Source: CAYOZN01 sp964408455
Lineage (GTDB): Bacteria > Planctomycetota > Phycisphaerae > UBA1845 > UTPLA1
Direction of reading: 5' to 3'
DNA length: 64,000 bases
NCBI GenBank assembly: GCA_964408455.1
Contig: CAYOZN010000021.1
Location: 38,627-102,626, forward strand
Both the position numbers and the translations under genes were made by a program. Positions within the stretch are counted from its first letter, which is position 1; every line of letters begins with the position of its first letter. The notes under the pieces are model-generated. The model ran no database searches. It had not been told where the DNA came from and worked only from the letters and a program-made list of their open reading frames with translations. This document shows, piece after piece, positions 53,815 to 63,456 of the stretch.

Positions 53815-56487
53815 CTATGGGCAGGCGCCGGTGACAAGGCACTGGACGAAGGCCGCCACGTCAACGTCCGCTTCCAGCAGTTCATCCCCATCCATATCGG
53901 CGGCACAGAATGCCCCGCTGCCCTCGGCGGCAGGGTCGATCAAGGCCTCGACGAATGGGGCCACATCTCGCCCGTCGAGAATACCGTCGAAATTGGCATC
54001 GCCCTTCAGGCAGCTCACGCGGAACTGGCGCATCATGGCGTGGTCCTCGTGTTCAAGGATGTGGCAGTGATAGGCGTAGAGGCCGGTATAGTCGTCGAAG
54101 CGGGCGATGACGCGCGTGATCTCGAGCGGATTGGCCTGCACGGTGTCCTTCCAGCCGGCTTCGTGCGGGGGCGGCGGCACGCGCAGGCCGACGATTTCGA
54201 TGTCGTCGCCGCTATAGACGAAGGCCTGCCGATCGAGCACCTGGAACTGCACGAGGTGCATGTGCATCGGGTGCATCATGCCGGACTTGTTGACGAAGGC
54301 CCAGATCTCGGTCGTGCCGAGCAGGGGGTTTTCGGTGATGTCGTGCCACTCGAGACCGTTGATGTACCAGGCGGAGCCGGCGCAGGGCTCGTCGAGCTTG
54401 CGCAAATCGAAGTCGCGCTGCTGCACCGACTCTGCCTCGGGAATGACATCGACGGGGCGCAGGACCGCAGGCAGGGGGCTGACGTGACCGATCGAACTCT
54501 GCACGATGAACTTCATGACGTTGGGCACGACGCCGTCGCCCGGCGCGCCGGGGAAAGGCGCAGGTGCGCTATTGAGCAGGAGAATTTCGGTGCCGTTGGC
54601 ATACTGGCCGAAATCCATGACCACATCGGCCCGCTCGCCGGGGCTGATGGTGAGCGAGGTGAGCGGCACGGGGGCCTGGAGCAGGCCGCCATCTGTGCCG
54701 ATCTGCCAGAAGGCAGCATCGTTGGACAAGGCGAGGGTGTAGGCGCGAGCGTTGGAGCCATTCAGTATGCGGAAGCGGTACTTACCCCTGCGCACGCCGA
54801 AATAGGGCCAGACCTTGCCGTTGACGAGGATGAAGTCGCCGTGAAAGTGGTCGTGCACCATCTCCGGGTAGGCGATACTGCCGTCGGTGTTGAATGAGCG
54901 ATCCTGAATGACCAGCGGCACTTCGTACGGGCCTTGCGGCAGATCGAGCAAGAGCGTTTCCAGATCGTCGCGAATAAGGTAAAAGCCGGCGAGGCCCATC
55001 ATCACGTTGAGGCGGGTAATGCCCATGGCGTGGTCGTGGTACCAGAGCGTGGCGGGCAACTGGTGATTGGGGTAGACGTACGTCGTCTCGGCACCAGGTG
55101 GGAAGGCGTCTTCGGGATAGCCATCGCTCCATGCAGGAACGTGCGCGCCGTGGAGGTGAGGCACGACGTGCGGCGGATTGGCAAACATGCTCGCCCCGTG
55201 TGCGCACGCGTCGGCGGTCAGCGGATGCGTGGTCAACAGGTCGCCGCCCTGGTCGCGAAGATCGTTAATCCAGCGGACAGTGACGGGCAGATCGCTTTTG
55301 GCCTCGATCGTCGGACCGGGGAAGCTGTCGTTGAAACCCCAGACGGTGGTGGGGGGCAACTGTTGATGCAGTTGCTGCTGCTGCTGCGTGACGCGCATTT
55401 CGTAGGAAGCCTCGCCGCCCGAAGTGCCGGTGACGGGCTGCGCGACGGCGGGGATCGGCAGCGGATCGAGAAACGGCGTGAGCTGGACGGGGCAGTCGGC
55501 GGCGGAGCAGTCGGAGCCGTGGCCGCCGTAGATGCCGCCGGCCGTCAGGCACGCCGACTCATTTTCGATGGTGCACGAAGTGACGATCTGGCAGCAGGCC
55601 CCCGTCGGCGGCGGGCAATTTGCGGTGGCACAGGAGACGCCGTTGCCGGCGTGGGTGCCGCCGAGCGAAGCGCAGGTGGCGGCGTCGTTCAACACGCAGC
55701 CCCCGGCTGGCAGGCAGCAAGCGCCGGCAGCGCCGGAGGGCGTGAAGTTGATGGTGAGGCGCGGCCGATTGGTGGTGATGCCCGAGTGGCGAGAATCGAA
55801 GCGCTTGGCGGATGGCGAGGCGGACTCGTTTCCGATGACGGCCCAGCCGTGGTCTGTTGCGGGATCGTCGAGCCATGCCTGCACGTCCGCGGCGAGTTGA
55901 GCGCCCGTCCAGTTGTATGTGGCGATGCCGCCCACGTTGGCGGTGGCGCTGGAGGTGGGGCTGAAATCGCCACCTTCGCTCGTCCAGAGTGTGCCGTCAT
56001 AAAAGCGGAACTTCCACGTTGCATCGCCGGGCTCTGCGGTGGTCCCTCCCCCTTCATTTGCGGGGGCGTTGGATGCACCTTCGCCCCAGGAGGCGAGCAC
56101 CTTGCGCAACGAGACGGGCGTGCTTCCGGCGATGGTGCGTGACATGCGCATGGACAGGCTGGCGCTATTGATGACGGAGCCGGCGGGAATGGATCCCGCG
56201 ACGTTGAACTGAACGAGCGCCCGCCTGATCTCGCCGGAGTTGTTTTTGCCGGCGAAGATGTAGGCGCCGGCGCCGTTGCTGATCTGAACGCCGGTGCTCT
56301 GGTAAAGCGTGTTGTCCTTGGCGGCTTCGAGGACGATGACGTCGGCGCGCGACAGGCAGGGAAGTGCCATCGTGATGACAGCTATGGCTGGTGCGGCGAA
56401 TCGCAAAGCCGTCGCGATGGCGCGGCTAACGGAAACGACGGCCGGGCGGCTTGCTGGAACCGGATGGGCCGCGGCAGGCAATTGCAT
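53815..56487 (-). CDS. Secreted multicopper oxidase with DNRLRE and dockerin-like domains
   Basis: An 890-residue protein. A signal peptide is followed by a DNRLRE-type beta domain (about 45-250). Two cysteine motifs of the CCxxxGxC...GGxxxG kind come next (about 260-350). The CotA/bilirubin-oxidase-like copper oxidase then spans about 380-800. Copper ligands are in HLHGAHV, WYHDHAMG, HPMHMHLVQF and YHCHILEHED, so all four clusters are present. A dockerin-like pair (GDANFDGILDGRDVAPFV, MDGDELLEADVDVAAFV) ends it. ATG 56487 follows GGGGGAG. It oxidises an unknown substrate outside the cytoplasm. Confidence 0.9.
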   Translation of the reverse strand: MQLPAAAHPVPASRPAVVSVSRAIATALRFAAPAIAVITMALPCLSRADVIVLEAAKDNTLYQSTGVQISNGAGAYIFAGKNNSGEIRRALVQFNVAGSIPAGSVINSASLSMRMSRTIAGSTPVSLRKVLASWGEGASNAPANEGGGTTAEPGDATWKFRFYDGTLWTSEGGDFSPTSSATANVGGIATYNWTGAQLAADVQAWLDDPATDHGWAVIGNESASPSAKRFDSRHSGITTNRPRLTINFTPSGAAGACCLPAGGCVLNDAATCASLGGTHAGNGVSCATANCPPPTGACCQIVTSCTIENESACLTAGGIYGGHGSDCSAADCPVQLTPFLDPLPIPAVAQPVTGTSGGEASYEMRVTQQQQQLHQQLPPTTVWGFNDSFPGPTIEAKSDLPVTVRWINDLRDQGGDLLTTHPLTADACAHGASMFANPPHVVPHLHGAHVPAWSDGYPEDAFPPGAETTYVYPNHQLPATLWYHDHAMGITRLNVMMGLAGFYLIRDDLETLLLDLPQGPYEVPLVIQDRSFNTDGSIAYPEMVHDHFHGDFILVNGKVWPYFGVRRGKYRFRILNGSNARAYTLALSNDAAFWQIGTDGGLLQAPVPLTSLTISPGERADVVMDFGQYANGTEILLLNSAPAPFPGAPGDGVVPNVMKFIVQSSIGHVSPLPAVLRPVDVIPEAESVQQRDFDLRKLDEPCAGSAWYINGLEWHDITENPLLGTTEIWAFVNKSGMMHPMHMHLVQFQVLDRQAFVYSGDDIEIVGLRVPPPPHEAGWKDTVQANPLEITRVIARFDDYTGLYAYHCHILEHEDHAMMRQFRVSCLKGDANFDGILDGRDVAPFVEALIDPAAEGSGAFCAADMDGDELLEADVDVAAFVQCLVTGACP

Positions 56488-56598
56488 GGCTGACTCCCCC
56501 TGATGGGCAGGCGCTGACAAGGAGTCCGGACAACCGCAGTCGGCGCACCGGACCTGCAAGCGGTCAGGACATTCCCTCATGTGTTCGCGGGAACAATT

Positions 56599-56612
56599 CC
56601 ACGAGATCGTGG
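56599..56612. promoter_or_regulatory. Inverted repeat CCACGA-GA-TCGTGG, possible operator
   Basis: A six-base inverted repeat with a two-base spacer ends nine bases before the -35 element of the candidate cytochrome promoter. An activator-binding site is possible. Confidence 0.4.
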
Positions 56613-56621
56613 CGCAGGCGG

Positions 56622-56651
56622 TTGAAGCCTACCTCCCCCTCTAAGTATAGT
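56622..56651 (+). promoter_or_regulatory. Sigma70-type promoter of the cytochrome/beta-propeller gene
   Basis: TTGAAG (56622-56627), an 18-base spacer and TATAGT (56646-56651). The -10 has five matches to consensus and the -35 four. Confidence 0.45.
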
Positions 56652-56855
56652 GGCAGTTGCTATTCGATGCGCGTTCCGGCAGCCGAGGAAGCCAGAAAGG
56701 CCGGCCGTCAGGCCAACGATATCCGTGTGCCCGCCGGCGAGCCACGCCTCATAACCCCGCAACGCCGGCGGCCACAGCCACTGGGCCGGCGTAGTCCATG
56801 CTGCGATGGATCGCGCAATTTTTCGCATGTTCGACGGGGGAACAGGAGATCGCGA

Positions 56856-59810
56856 ATGAAGTCTCACGCCGCCCGTCCAATGTCACTGTTCACGCTTGCC
56901 GTGCTGCTCGCCGCCGCGACGGCGCAAGGCCAGACCTTCGTCAACTGGGAGAATCCGCACGTCCATCCGCTGGATATGACGCCCGGCGGCAATCTGCTGC
57001 TCGCGGTCAATACGGCCGACAACAGGCTGGAGATTTTTGACCTGTCCTCGGGAACGCCGGTGTACGTCCAGTCGGTTCCAGTCGGGCTCGATCCGGTGAG
57101 CGTGCGTGCGCGCAGCGATGGCGAGGCATGGGTCGTCAACCACATCTCGGATTCGATCAGCGTCGTGGACCTGGGGACCGGGCGCGTGGTTGCAACGCTT
57201 CGCACCGAAGATGAGCCATGCGACGTGGTATTCGCGCCGGCACATCAACGGGCATTCGTGTCCTGCTCGCAGGCCAACAGCGTGCTGGTGTTCGATACGA
57301 GCGATCTGGCCGCGCAGCCGGCGAAGATAAACATTCTTGGCGAGGATCCCCGGGCGATGGCCTACAGCGCGGAGCGTGACGAGGTGTACGTCGCGGTATT
57401 CGAATCGGGCAACGACTCCACGATCCTCGGCGGCGGCAGCACGATAAACAACGGCTTTCCACCGAATGTGGTGAACGAAACCGCAGGGCCCTATGGCGGC
57501 GTCAATCCGCCTCCCAACGACGGGGCCAACTTCAAGCCGCCGCAGCGCCCGGGCAATCCACAGCCGCCGCGGGTGGGCATGATCGTGAAGAAGAACGATC
57601 AGGGAATGTGGATGGACGACAACAACGGCAACTGGACCGATCTCGTCAGCGGGGCGAATGCCTCGCTGTCGGGCCGACTGCCGGGCTGGGACCTGCTCGA
57701 TCACGATCTGGCCATCATCGATGCCGACACGCTGGCAGTGGACTACGCGACCGGGCTGATGAACATCTGCATGTCGGTGGCTGTCAATCCGGCCAACGAC
57801 CAGGTGACAGTCGTCGGTACGGATGCCACGAACGAAGTGCGGTTCGAGCCGGTGGTCCAGGGGCGGTTTCTGCGGGTGAACATGGGCATTGTCGACCCGG
57901 CCGCAGTCGCGACGAACGCCGTCGTCGACCTCAACCAGCACCTGATATACGGCACCGACATTCCGTTCGTGGCCATTCCGCAGGCGGATCGCGACAAGTC
58001 GCTGGGCGATCCGCGGGCGATCGTGTGGAACTCGGCCGGGAACCGCGGATACGTCGCGGGAATGGGCAGCAACAATGTGGTGATCATCGACGGGGCCGGT
58101 TCCCGTCAGCCCGCCGTCGGCGATCCCGGCCGCCTGACGATTGAAGTGGGCGAGGGGCCGACGGGTCTGGTGCTCGACGAAGGGCGGCAGCGGTTGTACG
58201 TGCTCAACAAGTTCGAGGCGTCGCTGTCGGTGGTGGACCTGAACACCGAAAGCGAGGCAGCAGTGTTGCCGCTGTACGATCCCACGCCGGCCGCGATCAA
58301 GGGCGGCCGCCGACATCTGTACGACACACATGCAAACTCCGGCCTGGGACACATTGCCTGTGCAAGCTGCCACGTCGATGCGCGGATGGACAAGCTGGCG
58401 TGGGACCTGGGCGATCCCGGGGGGCTGGTGAAGACGTTCAATCAGAACTGCGCCCCGCTGAACAACTGCCAGCCCTGGCACCCGATGAAGGGGCCGATGA
58501 CGACGCAGACGCTTCAGCACATCATCGGCATGGAGCCGCATCACTGGCGGGGCGATCGCGACGGCATCGAGGAGTTTTCGCACGCGTTTCAGGGCTTGCA
58601 GGGCCGCGACGAGCCGCTGGCAACCGAGCCGCCGCAGGACGAGATGCAGGAGTTTGAGGACTTCCTGGCGTCGATCCACTTTCCGCCCAATCCATTTCGC
58701 AACTTCGATAACACGCTGCCGACGAACCTGCCGCTGCCGGGGCATTTCGCGACCGGACGCTTCGCCGGCTCGGGCGGGCTGGCAGCGGGCACGCCCCTGC
58801 CAAACGGCAACGCGGTTGCCGGTTTGAATGCCTATCGCACGGCACAGCTCGACGGCGTCAACTGTGCTTCGTGTCACACGCTGCCGACCGGTGCGGGCAC
58901 GGACACGTCCGGACTCAACTTCGCGCCTGTGCCGGTGGGGCCAAACGGCGAACATCACCTGGCGATCGTCAGCGTGGATGGCTCCACGAACATCAGCATC
59001 AAGACGCCGCACCTGCGCAATCAATACGAGAAGACGGGCTTCGAGCTGACGAAGCTCCAGAACACGGCCGGCTTCGGCGTGCTGCACGACGGCAGCGTCG
59101 ACTCGATCGCCCGCTTCGTGAACGAGCCGGTCTTCAACACGGCGAGCGACGAGATGACGGCGGACCTCGTGGCGCTGATGCTGGCCTTCAGCGGGTCGGG
59201 CTTCGCGCCGCCGGGGCCGTTTGAGCCGCCGGGGGTGGCCAGCAAGGACGCACATGCAGCCGTGGGGCGGCAGACGACGCTGGTCAGCGCGGCCGGTGCG
59301 CCGGCGCAGCAGCTCCAGTTGATCAACGACATGATCTCGCTGGCGAATGCGAATGCCGTGGGGCTGGTGGTGAAGGGGCGCGTGGGCGGTGTGCCGCGCG
59401 GATGGCGCTACAATGGCGGCGGCGTGTTCCAGTCCGACCGGGCAGGCGAGACGATTACCGCGGCGAATCTTCAGGCGGCCGCGGCGCCGGGCAGCGAATT
59501 GACGTACACCGTGGTGCCCGAGGGCAGCGAGACGCGGATCGGCATCGATCGGGACGAGGACGGATTTTACGATCGCGACGAGGCCGAGCAGTGCGGCGAC
59601 GAGGCCGATCCGCTGGTGTTCCCGGGTCAGCCGAGCCTGGATATCAATGGCGACGGGGCGGAGAACCTGGACGATGCGGCGGCGCTGGTGCTGGTTCTCC
59701 TGGAAATGCCAGCGGATCCATTGCACATAAACCGCAGCGACGTGAACTGCGACGGTACCGCCGATGGGCGCGACATTCAGTCATATGTGTCCGCGCTGTT
59801 ACTGCCGTAG
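56856..59810 (+). CDS. Secreted YVTN beta-propeller protein with cytochrome-peroxidase-like and dockerin domains
   Basis: A 984-residue protein with a signal peptide ending near AAATAQGQ. The N-terminal part to about 500 is a YVTN/NHL-type propeller (NRLEIFDLSSGTPVYVQSVPVGLDPVSV). Haem sites CASCH occur near 508 and 671; MTTQTLQHIIGMEPHHWRGDR is typical of MauG/cytochrome-peroxidase-like domains. A dockerin-like pair (LDINGDGAENLDDAAALV, VNCDGTADGRDIQSYV) ends the chain. ATG 56856 follows ACAGGAG. It probably works outside the cell with the divergent copper oxidase; that link is inferred. Confidence 0.87.
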   Translation: MKSHAARPMSLFTLAVLLAAATAQGQTFVNWENPHVHPLDMTPGGNLLLAVNTADNRLEIFDLSSGTPVYVQSVPVGLDPVSVRARSDGEAWVVNHISDSISVVDLGTGRVVATLRTEDEPCDVVFAPAHQRAFVSCSQANSVLVFDTSDLAAQPAKINILGEDPRAMAYSAERDEVYVAVFESGNDSTILGGGSTINNGFPPNVVNETAGPYGGVNPPPNDGANFKPPQRPGNPQPPRVGMIVKKNDQGMWMDDNNGNWTDLVSGANASLSGRLPGWDLLDHDLAIIDADTLAVDYATGLMNICMSVAVNPANDQVTVVGTDATNEVRFEPVVQGRFLRVNMGIVDPAAVATNAVVDLNQHLIYGTDIPFVAIPQADRDKSLGDPRAIVWNSAGNRGYVAGMGSNNVVIIDGAGSRQPAVGDPGRLTIEVGEGPTGLVLDEGRQRLYVLNKFEASLSVVDLNTESEAAVLPLYDPTPAAIKGGRRHLYDTHANSGLGHIACASCHVDARMDKLAWDLGDPGGLVKTFNQNCAPLNNCQPWHPMKGPMTTQTLQHIIGMEPHHWRGDRDGIEEFSHAFQGLQGRDEPLATEPPQDEMQEFEDFLASIHFPPNPFRNFDNTLPTNLPLPGHFATGRFAGSGGLAAGTPLPNGNAVAGLNAYRTAQLDGVNCASCHTLPTGAGTDTSGLNFAPVPVGPNGEHHLAIVSVDGSTNISIKTPHLRNQYEKTGFELTKLQNTAGFGVLHDGSVDSIARFVNEPVFNTASDEMTADLVALMLAFSGSGFAPPGPFEPPGVASKDAHAAVGRQTTLVSAAGAPAQQLQLINDMISLANANAVGLVVKGRVGGVPRGWRYNGGGVFQSDRAGETITAANLQAAAAPGSELTYTVVPEGSETRIGIDRDEDGFYDRDEAEQCGDEADPLVFPGQPSLDINGDGAENLDDAAALVLVLLEMPADPLHINRSDVNCDGTADGRDIQSYVSALLLP

Positions 59811-59852
59811 CGTGCCGCGGCGCTCATGGTGCATTGCAACGGGTGTTGAGCA

Positions 59853-60419
59853 TCAGGCAGTCTGCGACTGTGGCTCGTAGATCACGAAAGAGAACATCAT
59901 GAAGTTGATTACGCGGCGAACGATGTTCTGCTCTCCCCGCGGCAGGGCGCGCCGCTTGACCACATAAAAGCCCGACACCTTGTCGTGCCAGGTCTGCTTG
60001 TTGGGATCGAACAGCATCCAGAAGTGGCTGAGCCCGAAAGCCCAGAGCAGAAAGACTGCGATGGCCGCACGGTACAGCTTGATCAATGCGCCCGGCGTTT
60101 CATTGAACATATACGCATAGCGGATTCCGACCAGGCGATACCCCAGCGTTCCCCGCTCCATCAGACGAAGGCCCACCAAATAGGCCAGCCAGCACATCAT
60201 AAGCGTGAAATCGACAAGGAGTGCGAACTCTTCGGTGAGCCGTTCGGGCGGCGACCAGTGCCATAATGCGCGCACCACGACTTCGAAGAAGAGTACCAGG
60301 ATCAACAAATCAATCGCCAGAGCCAGCGAACGCCGCCAGAAGCCCGCCATGTCTTCCGGATTGTATATCGGCCCCTTCACGATCTCGGCAATTGTAGTTA
60401 AGCGCGCCCGCTGCGCCAA
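59853..60419 (-). CDS. RDD family membrane protein
   Basis: A 188-residue protein with the RDD pattern: IYNPEDMAGFWRRSLALAIDLLI opens the first helix with Arg and Asp, and a second helix pair includes ERGTLGYRLVGIRY. A C-terminal helix with YRAAIAVFLLWAFG follows, then DKVSGFYVV. RDD proteins are found near transporters; some act as ion exchangers. The TTG start at 60419 is given; GTG 60380 or ATG 60350 are alternatives. It lies just downstream of the antiporter gene on the same strand. Confidence 0.85.
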   Translation of the reverse strand: MAQRARLTTIAEIVKGPIYNPEDMAGFWRRSLALAIDLLILVLFFEVVVRALWHWSPPERLTEEFALLVDFTLMMCWLAYLVGLRLMERGTLGYRLVGIRYAYMFNETPGALIKLYRAAIAVFLLWAFGLSHFWMLFDPNKQTWHDKVSGFYVVKRRALPRGEQNIVRRVINFMMFSFVIYEPQSQTA

Positions 60420-60452
60420 AGCGGGCCGAGGCGCATCGCGATAGGAGCGATG

Positions 60453-61940
60453 TCACGCCTCTCCCTGCGGTCGGCCGAACAGCAGTTCGATGAACGGGCG
60501 CTCCTCCGGGCCGCAGAAGACATAGACGTGATCGCCCTGCGTCAGAACGGTGCCGCCGCGGGCGGCCATCAGCTCCTGACCTCGCACGATGAGAACGGCG
60601 GCCGAATTGGGCGGGAACGGGATGGCCGACAGCGATGCATTGCAGACGGCCAGTGCCTCGGTGATGTAGAACGAGATCAATTCGCCGGCAAGGTGCCGCG
60701 TGGACGTCACTTCCAGGGCGGCCGGCGGCACCGGGGCGGCCGGGGCTTCGAAGCCGAGCCAGCGTGTCACGCCGCGGATCGTGACGCCGGGCAGGATCGC
60801 GCTCATGACGGCGACGAAGAATACGATGTTGAACACCTTCATCCCACCCGGGACGTCCGACAGCACCGGGATCATGGCCAGCACAATGGGCACGGCGCCG
60901 CGCAGGCCGAGCCAGCCGATATAGCCGATCTCCTTTAACGAAAATCGGAATGGCAGCAGGCACAGCAGAACGGCGACCGGCCGGGCGACGAAACTCAGGA
61001 ACAGGGCCGCCAGAAAGCCGTCCCTCGCCACCGGGGCAAGCTGCGACGGGAATACGAGCAGGCCCAGCATCAGGAACACGCCGACCTGGCTGAGCCAGCC
61101 GAGCGCATCGTGAATGCGCGTCAGGCCGGTGCGATAGGGCAGCGGGCCGTTCCCGAGAATCAGCGCCGCCGAGAAGACGGCAATGAGCCCGCTGCCATTG
61201 AGCAGCGTGGCGACGCCGAATGCCAGCAGGCCGGTGCCGACGGTCAGCACCGGGTACAGCCCGGCGGTGGGCAGGTGGATGCGCGTCAGCACTTTGCGCA
61301 GGCCGAACGCCAGAACCAGTCCCGTCGCAAGTCCCGAGACGAGCTGAAGCGGCACATCGATGGCCATGCGCCCGGGCGAGGGGGCCTGGCCAAGGATCAC
61401 CTGGGTGGCGGCGATGGTGAGGATGACGGCCATGGGGTCGTTGATGCCGGACTCGAGCTCGATGGTGTCGCCGATGCGGGGTTCCAGCCTGAGTCCGCCG
61501 CCGCGCAGCACGGCAAAGACGGCTGCGGCGTCGGTGGAGGAAACGACCGATCCGAGCAGGATGGCCTCGGACCAGGTCAGGCCGAGCACGCGGCCGAAGA
61601 GTGCGAGGAGTGCGGCAGTGGCCACGACGCCGAAGGTGGCGAGGACAAGGGCGGGGCGCAGGTGCCGGCGGATGGCAAGCATGGACGTGTTCAGGCCGCC
61701 ATCGAGCAAGATGAGGATCAGTGCGCCGGTTCCCAGGCGGAAGGCGAGGCGATAGTCGTCAAAGGCGATGCCGATGAGGCCCTCGGAACCGGCCAGGATG
61801 CCGATGGTCAGGAAGAGGAACACGACCGGAACGCCGGAACGCTCGACGGTGCGGCCCAGCACCGCGCAGGAGATCAGCAGCACGCCGAAGATGGTCAGCA
61901 GCAGGGCGATGGTGTTGAATTCGGCGGCGCCGTCTGACAT
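60453..61940 (-). CDS. CPA1-type K+(Na+)/H+ antiporter, NhaP2/CvrA-like
   Basis: A 495-residue protein with about 12 helices. ALILILLDGGLNTS and LESGINDPMAVIL carry the conserved Asp motif of CPA1 antiporters, and GWLGLRGAVPIVLAMIP is a family signature. The last 90 residues form a TrkA_C-like cytoplasmic domain (AVLIVRGQELMAARGGTVLTQGDHVYVF). NhaP2-type proteins expel K+ or Na+ in exchange for protons. With the TrkH/TrkA pair at 2.6-4.7 kb this gives both uptake and efflux of potassium. Confidence 0.92.
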   Translation of the reverse strand: MSDGAAEFNTIALLLTIFGVLLISCAVLGRTVERSGVPVVFLFLTIGILAGSEGLIGIAFDDYRLAFRLGTGALILILLDGGLNTSMLAIRRHLRPALVLATFGVVATAALLALFGRVLGLTWSEAILLGSVVSSTDAAAVFAVLRGGGLRLEPRIGDTIELESGINDPMAVILTIAATQVILGQAPSPGRMAIDVPLQLVSGLATGLVLAFGLRKVLTRIHLPTAGLYPVLTVGTGLLAFGVATLLNGSGLIAVFSAALILGNGPLPYRTGLTRIHDALGWLSQVGVFLMLGLLVFPSQLAPVARDGFLAALFLSFVARPVAVLLCLLPFRFSLKEIGYIGWLGLRGAVPIVLAMIPVLSDVPGGMKVFNIVFFVAVMSAILPGVTIRGVTRWLGFEAPAAPVPPAALEVTSTRHLAGELISFYITEALAVCNASLSAIPFPPNSAAVLIVRGQELMAARGGTVLTQGDHVYVFCGPEERPFIELLFGRPQGEA

Positions 61941-62430
61941 TCGTCGGCATTCTCCGGAGAAAAGTCCATGGGCCGGCTGATCGTGACGAGCGACGCCAGC
62001 GGCGCAGGAGCGGTATTAGGGGCGCATCTTACGGGGGCTGTCAACGCGCGGCTGTTGGCGCGGAAGTGAGGCGGCGGGTGCGCGGCGTGGTGCCGCGCTA
62101 ATGGTGCGGCGAGGGCACTGCTTGAAGCAGTGGCACACGGAGAAACGCCTGGTTTCGCGGAAGGCTGCGGGCACTGCTTGAGCAGTGGCACACGGGGAAA
62201 CGCCGGATTTCGCGGAAGGCCGCGGGCACTGCTTGAAGCAGTGGCACACGGAGAAACGCCGGATTTCGCGGAAGGCCGCGGGCACTGCTTGAAGCAGTGG
62301 CACACGGAGGAAACGCCTGGTTTCGCGGTAAGCTGCGGGCACTGCTTGAAGCAGTGGCACACGGAGATACGCCTGGTTTCGCGGAAGGCTGCGGGCACTG
62401 CTTGAAGCAGTGGCACACCGTAAGTGGACG
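61941..62430. other. Intergenic region mostly made of hairpin repeats
   Basis: No gene is seen between the antiporter start and the VOC protein stop. The right two thirds are the hairpin array described separately. The left part (61941-62100) would hold the antiporter promoter, but I see no clear hexamers. Confidence 0.5.
62106..62421. repeat. Array of about 57-bp units each with a CACTGCTTGAAGCAGTG hairpin
   Basis: Five full units and one partial unit. Each has CACTGCTTGAAGCAGTG (one unit has a shorter loop), then GCACACGGAGAAACGCC and TTTCGCGGAAGGC. Units are 55-58 bases and more than 85 per cent alike. The array sits between the VOC gene 3' end and the antiporter 5' end. Confidence 0.9.
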
Positions 62431-62811
62431 CTACACGGCCCGCTCGTGTGATGGCTGATAGAGGCCGATTTTGCCGCCGCTGGGCAGAGTGACAAGGGTG
62501 TATTGCCCCCACTCGGCCGAGTCGATGGGCGTCGTTGTGACACTGCGGGCGGCCAGCGAAGCAACGGTCGCGCGGATGTCGTCGCACATGAGATAGAGCA
62601 GGGAGCCGAGCAACTCGTGCTCGGCATGGCGCTGCACGAACTCGCCCTCGCCGGGGTGGACCGCCAGTTCCGACGGCGGCAGCGCGAAGATGAGCCAGCC
62701 GCCGCCAACATCGACATGCCGCAGGCCAAGCACATCGCGGAAAAACGTGCGGTCAGCGTCGGGGTCCTTGCTGTAGAGAAGCCAGTGGGCGCCGTTGATG
62801 CCGTGGTTCAT
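62431..62811 (-). CDS. VOC (glyoxalase/bleomycin resistance-like) family protein
   Basis: A 126-residue protein of one VOC domain. GAHWLLYSKDPDADRTFFRDVLGLRHVDVGGGWLIFALPPSELAVHP is the typical first beta-alpha-beta-beta module. LYLMCDDIRATVASL and KIGLYQP close the second. Metal ligands may include His15 and Glu residues. ATG 62811 is preceded by GGAGG eleven bases upstream. Substrate is unknown. Confidence 0.88.
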   Translation of the reverse strand: MNHGINGAHWLLYSKDPDADRTFFRDVLGLRHVDVGGGWLIFALPPSELAVHPGEGEFVQRHAEHELLGSLLYLMCDDIRATVASLAARSVTTTPIDSAEWGQYTLVTLPSGGKIGLYQPSHERAV

Positions 62812-62899
62812 AGCGTAATATTCCTCCGTCCATGTGAACTGGGCCAAATGGTCGGATGCAGCCGGCGGCACTGTCATTTCCGATGAAAGCACGCCCGGA

Positions 62900-63430
62900 C
62901 TACGGATCCTCGCCGGCTTCGTCCCAACGTCTCCACAAAAAGTAGTATGCCTTTTCCCAAGCCTCGCCATATACGTCGTCGTTTGTTGTTTTTTGCACTT
63001 TGATCATGAACCGCACGAACCGCGCAATCGCCTTGGCTTGTTGCTCATCGAGAATGTCGATGAAACCTTCGGGCGGGTGCTCGAGAGCAAAGTCCACGGT
63101 CTCTGTCCAGCCGCGTCGCACGCAACGGATCATGGCCGGGGCGATGTAGTAGCGAAATCCGGATGCATCGAGATAGTTGAACCCGACCTGCTCATCCCAG
63201 GTCGGATCGTCCACCAGGTTCTCCCATCGTTGATACTGGTGTTTCCGTTCCGCCGAACGGGCGGCATTCATATCTTCTTGCGAACCGTATTCGTCGATAA
63301 CCAACGCTTCGGTCCAGGACATGCCGTCATCGCGACACACGCCTCGAAACGCTTCGCAGATCTGTCGTTCGACCTCACGCTGCTCCTCGCGCAACGGCTC
63401 AGGCACGCAATTCTCGTGTGGCGTCTCCAC
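62900..63430 (-). CDS. DUF6714-like protein
   Basis: A protein of up to 176 residues with the layout of DUF6714: IEAF-like start (VERQICEAFRGV), then the acidic EALVIDEYGS. FNYLDASGFRYYIAPAMIRCVRRG is the family core, followed by FIDILDEQQAKAIARFVRFM. It looks soluble and of unknown function. No ATG fits; GTG 63430 is the likely start. It lies just downstream of the BNR-repeat gene, so the two may be co-transcribed. Confidence 0.72.
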   Translation of the reverse strand: METPHENCVPEPLREEQREVERQICEAFRGVCRDDGMSWTEALVIDEYGSQEDMNAARSAERKHQYQRWENLVDDPTWDEQVGFNYLDASGFRYYIAPAMIRCVRRGWTETVDFALEHPPEGFIDILDEQQAKAIARFVRFMIKVQKTTNDDVYGEAWEKAYYFLWRRWDEAGEDP

Positions 63431-63456
63431 GCTGATGTCTCGATAAAAAGTCCGGT

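Larger units (their letters stand above)
56488..56855. other. Divergent regulatory region of the oxidase/cytochrome pair
   Basis: This stretch separates the divergent oxidase and cytochrome genes and holds a good candidate promoter for the cytochrome at 56622-56651. The upstream leader of the cytochrome mRNA would be about 195 bases. No gene is apparent here. Confidence 0.6.

Noticed and set aside
56883..59726. A 947-codon minus-strand frame
   Set aside because: It is antisense to the cytochrome/propeller gene, whose haem motifs and signal peptide prove the plus strand.
62106..62421. CRISPR array
   Set aside because: The units have no unique spacers: the full 55-58 base unit is repeated, with a palindrome in each.
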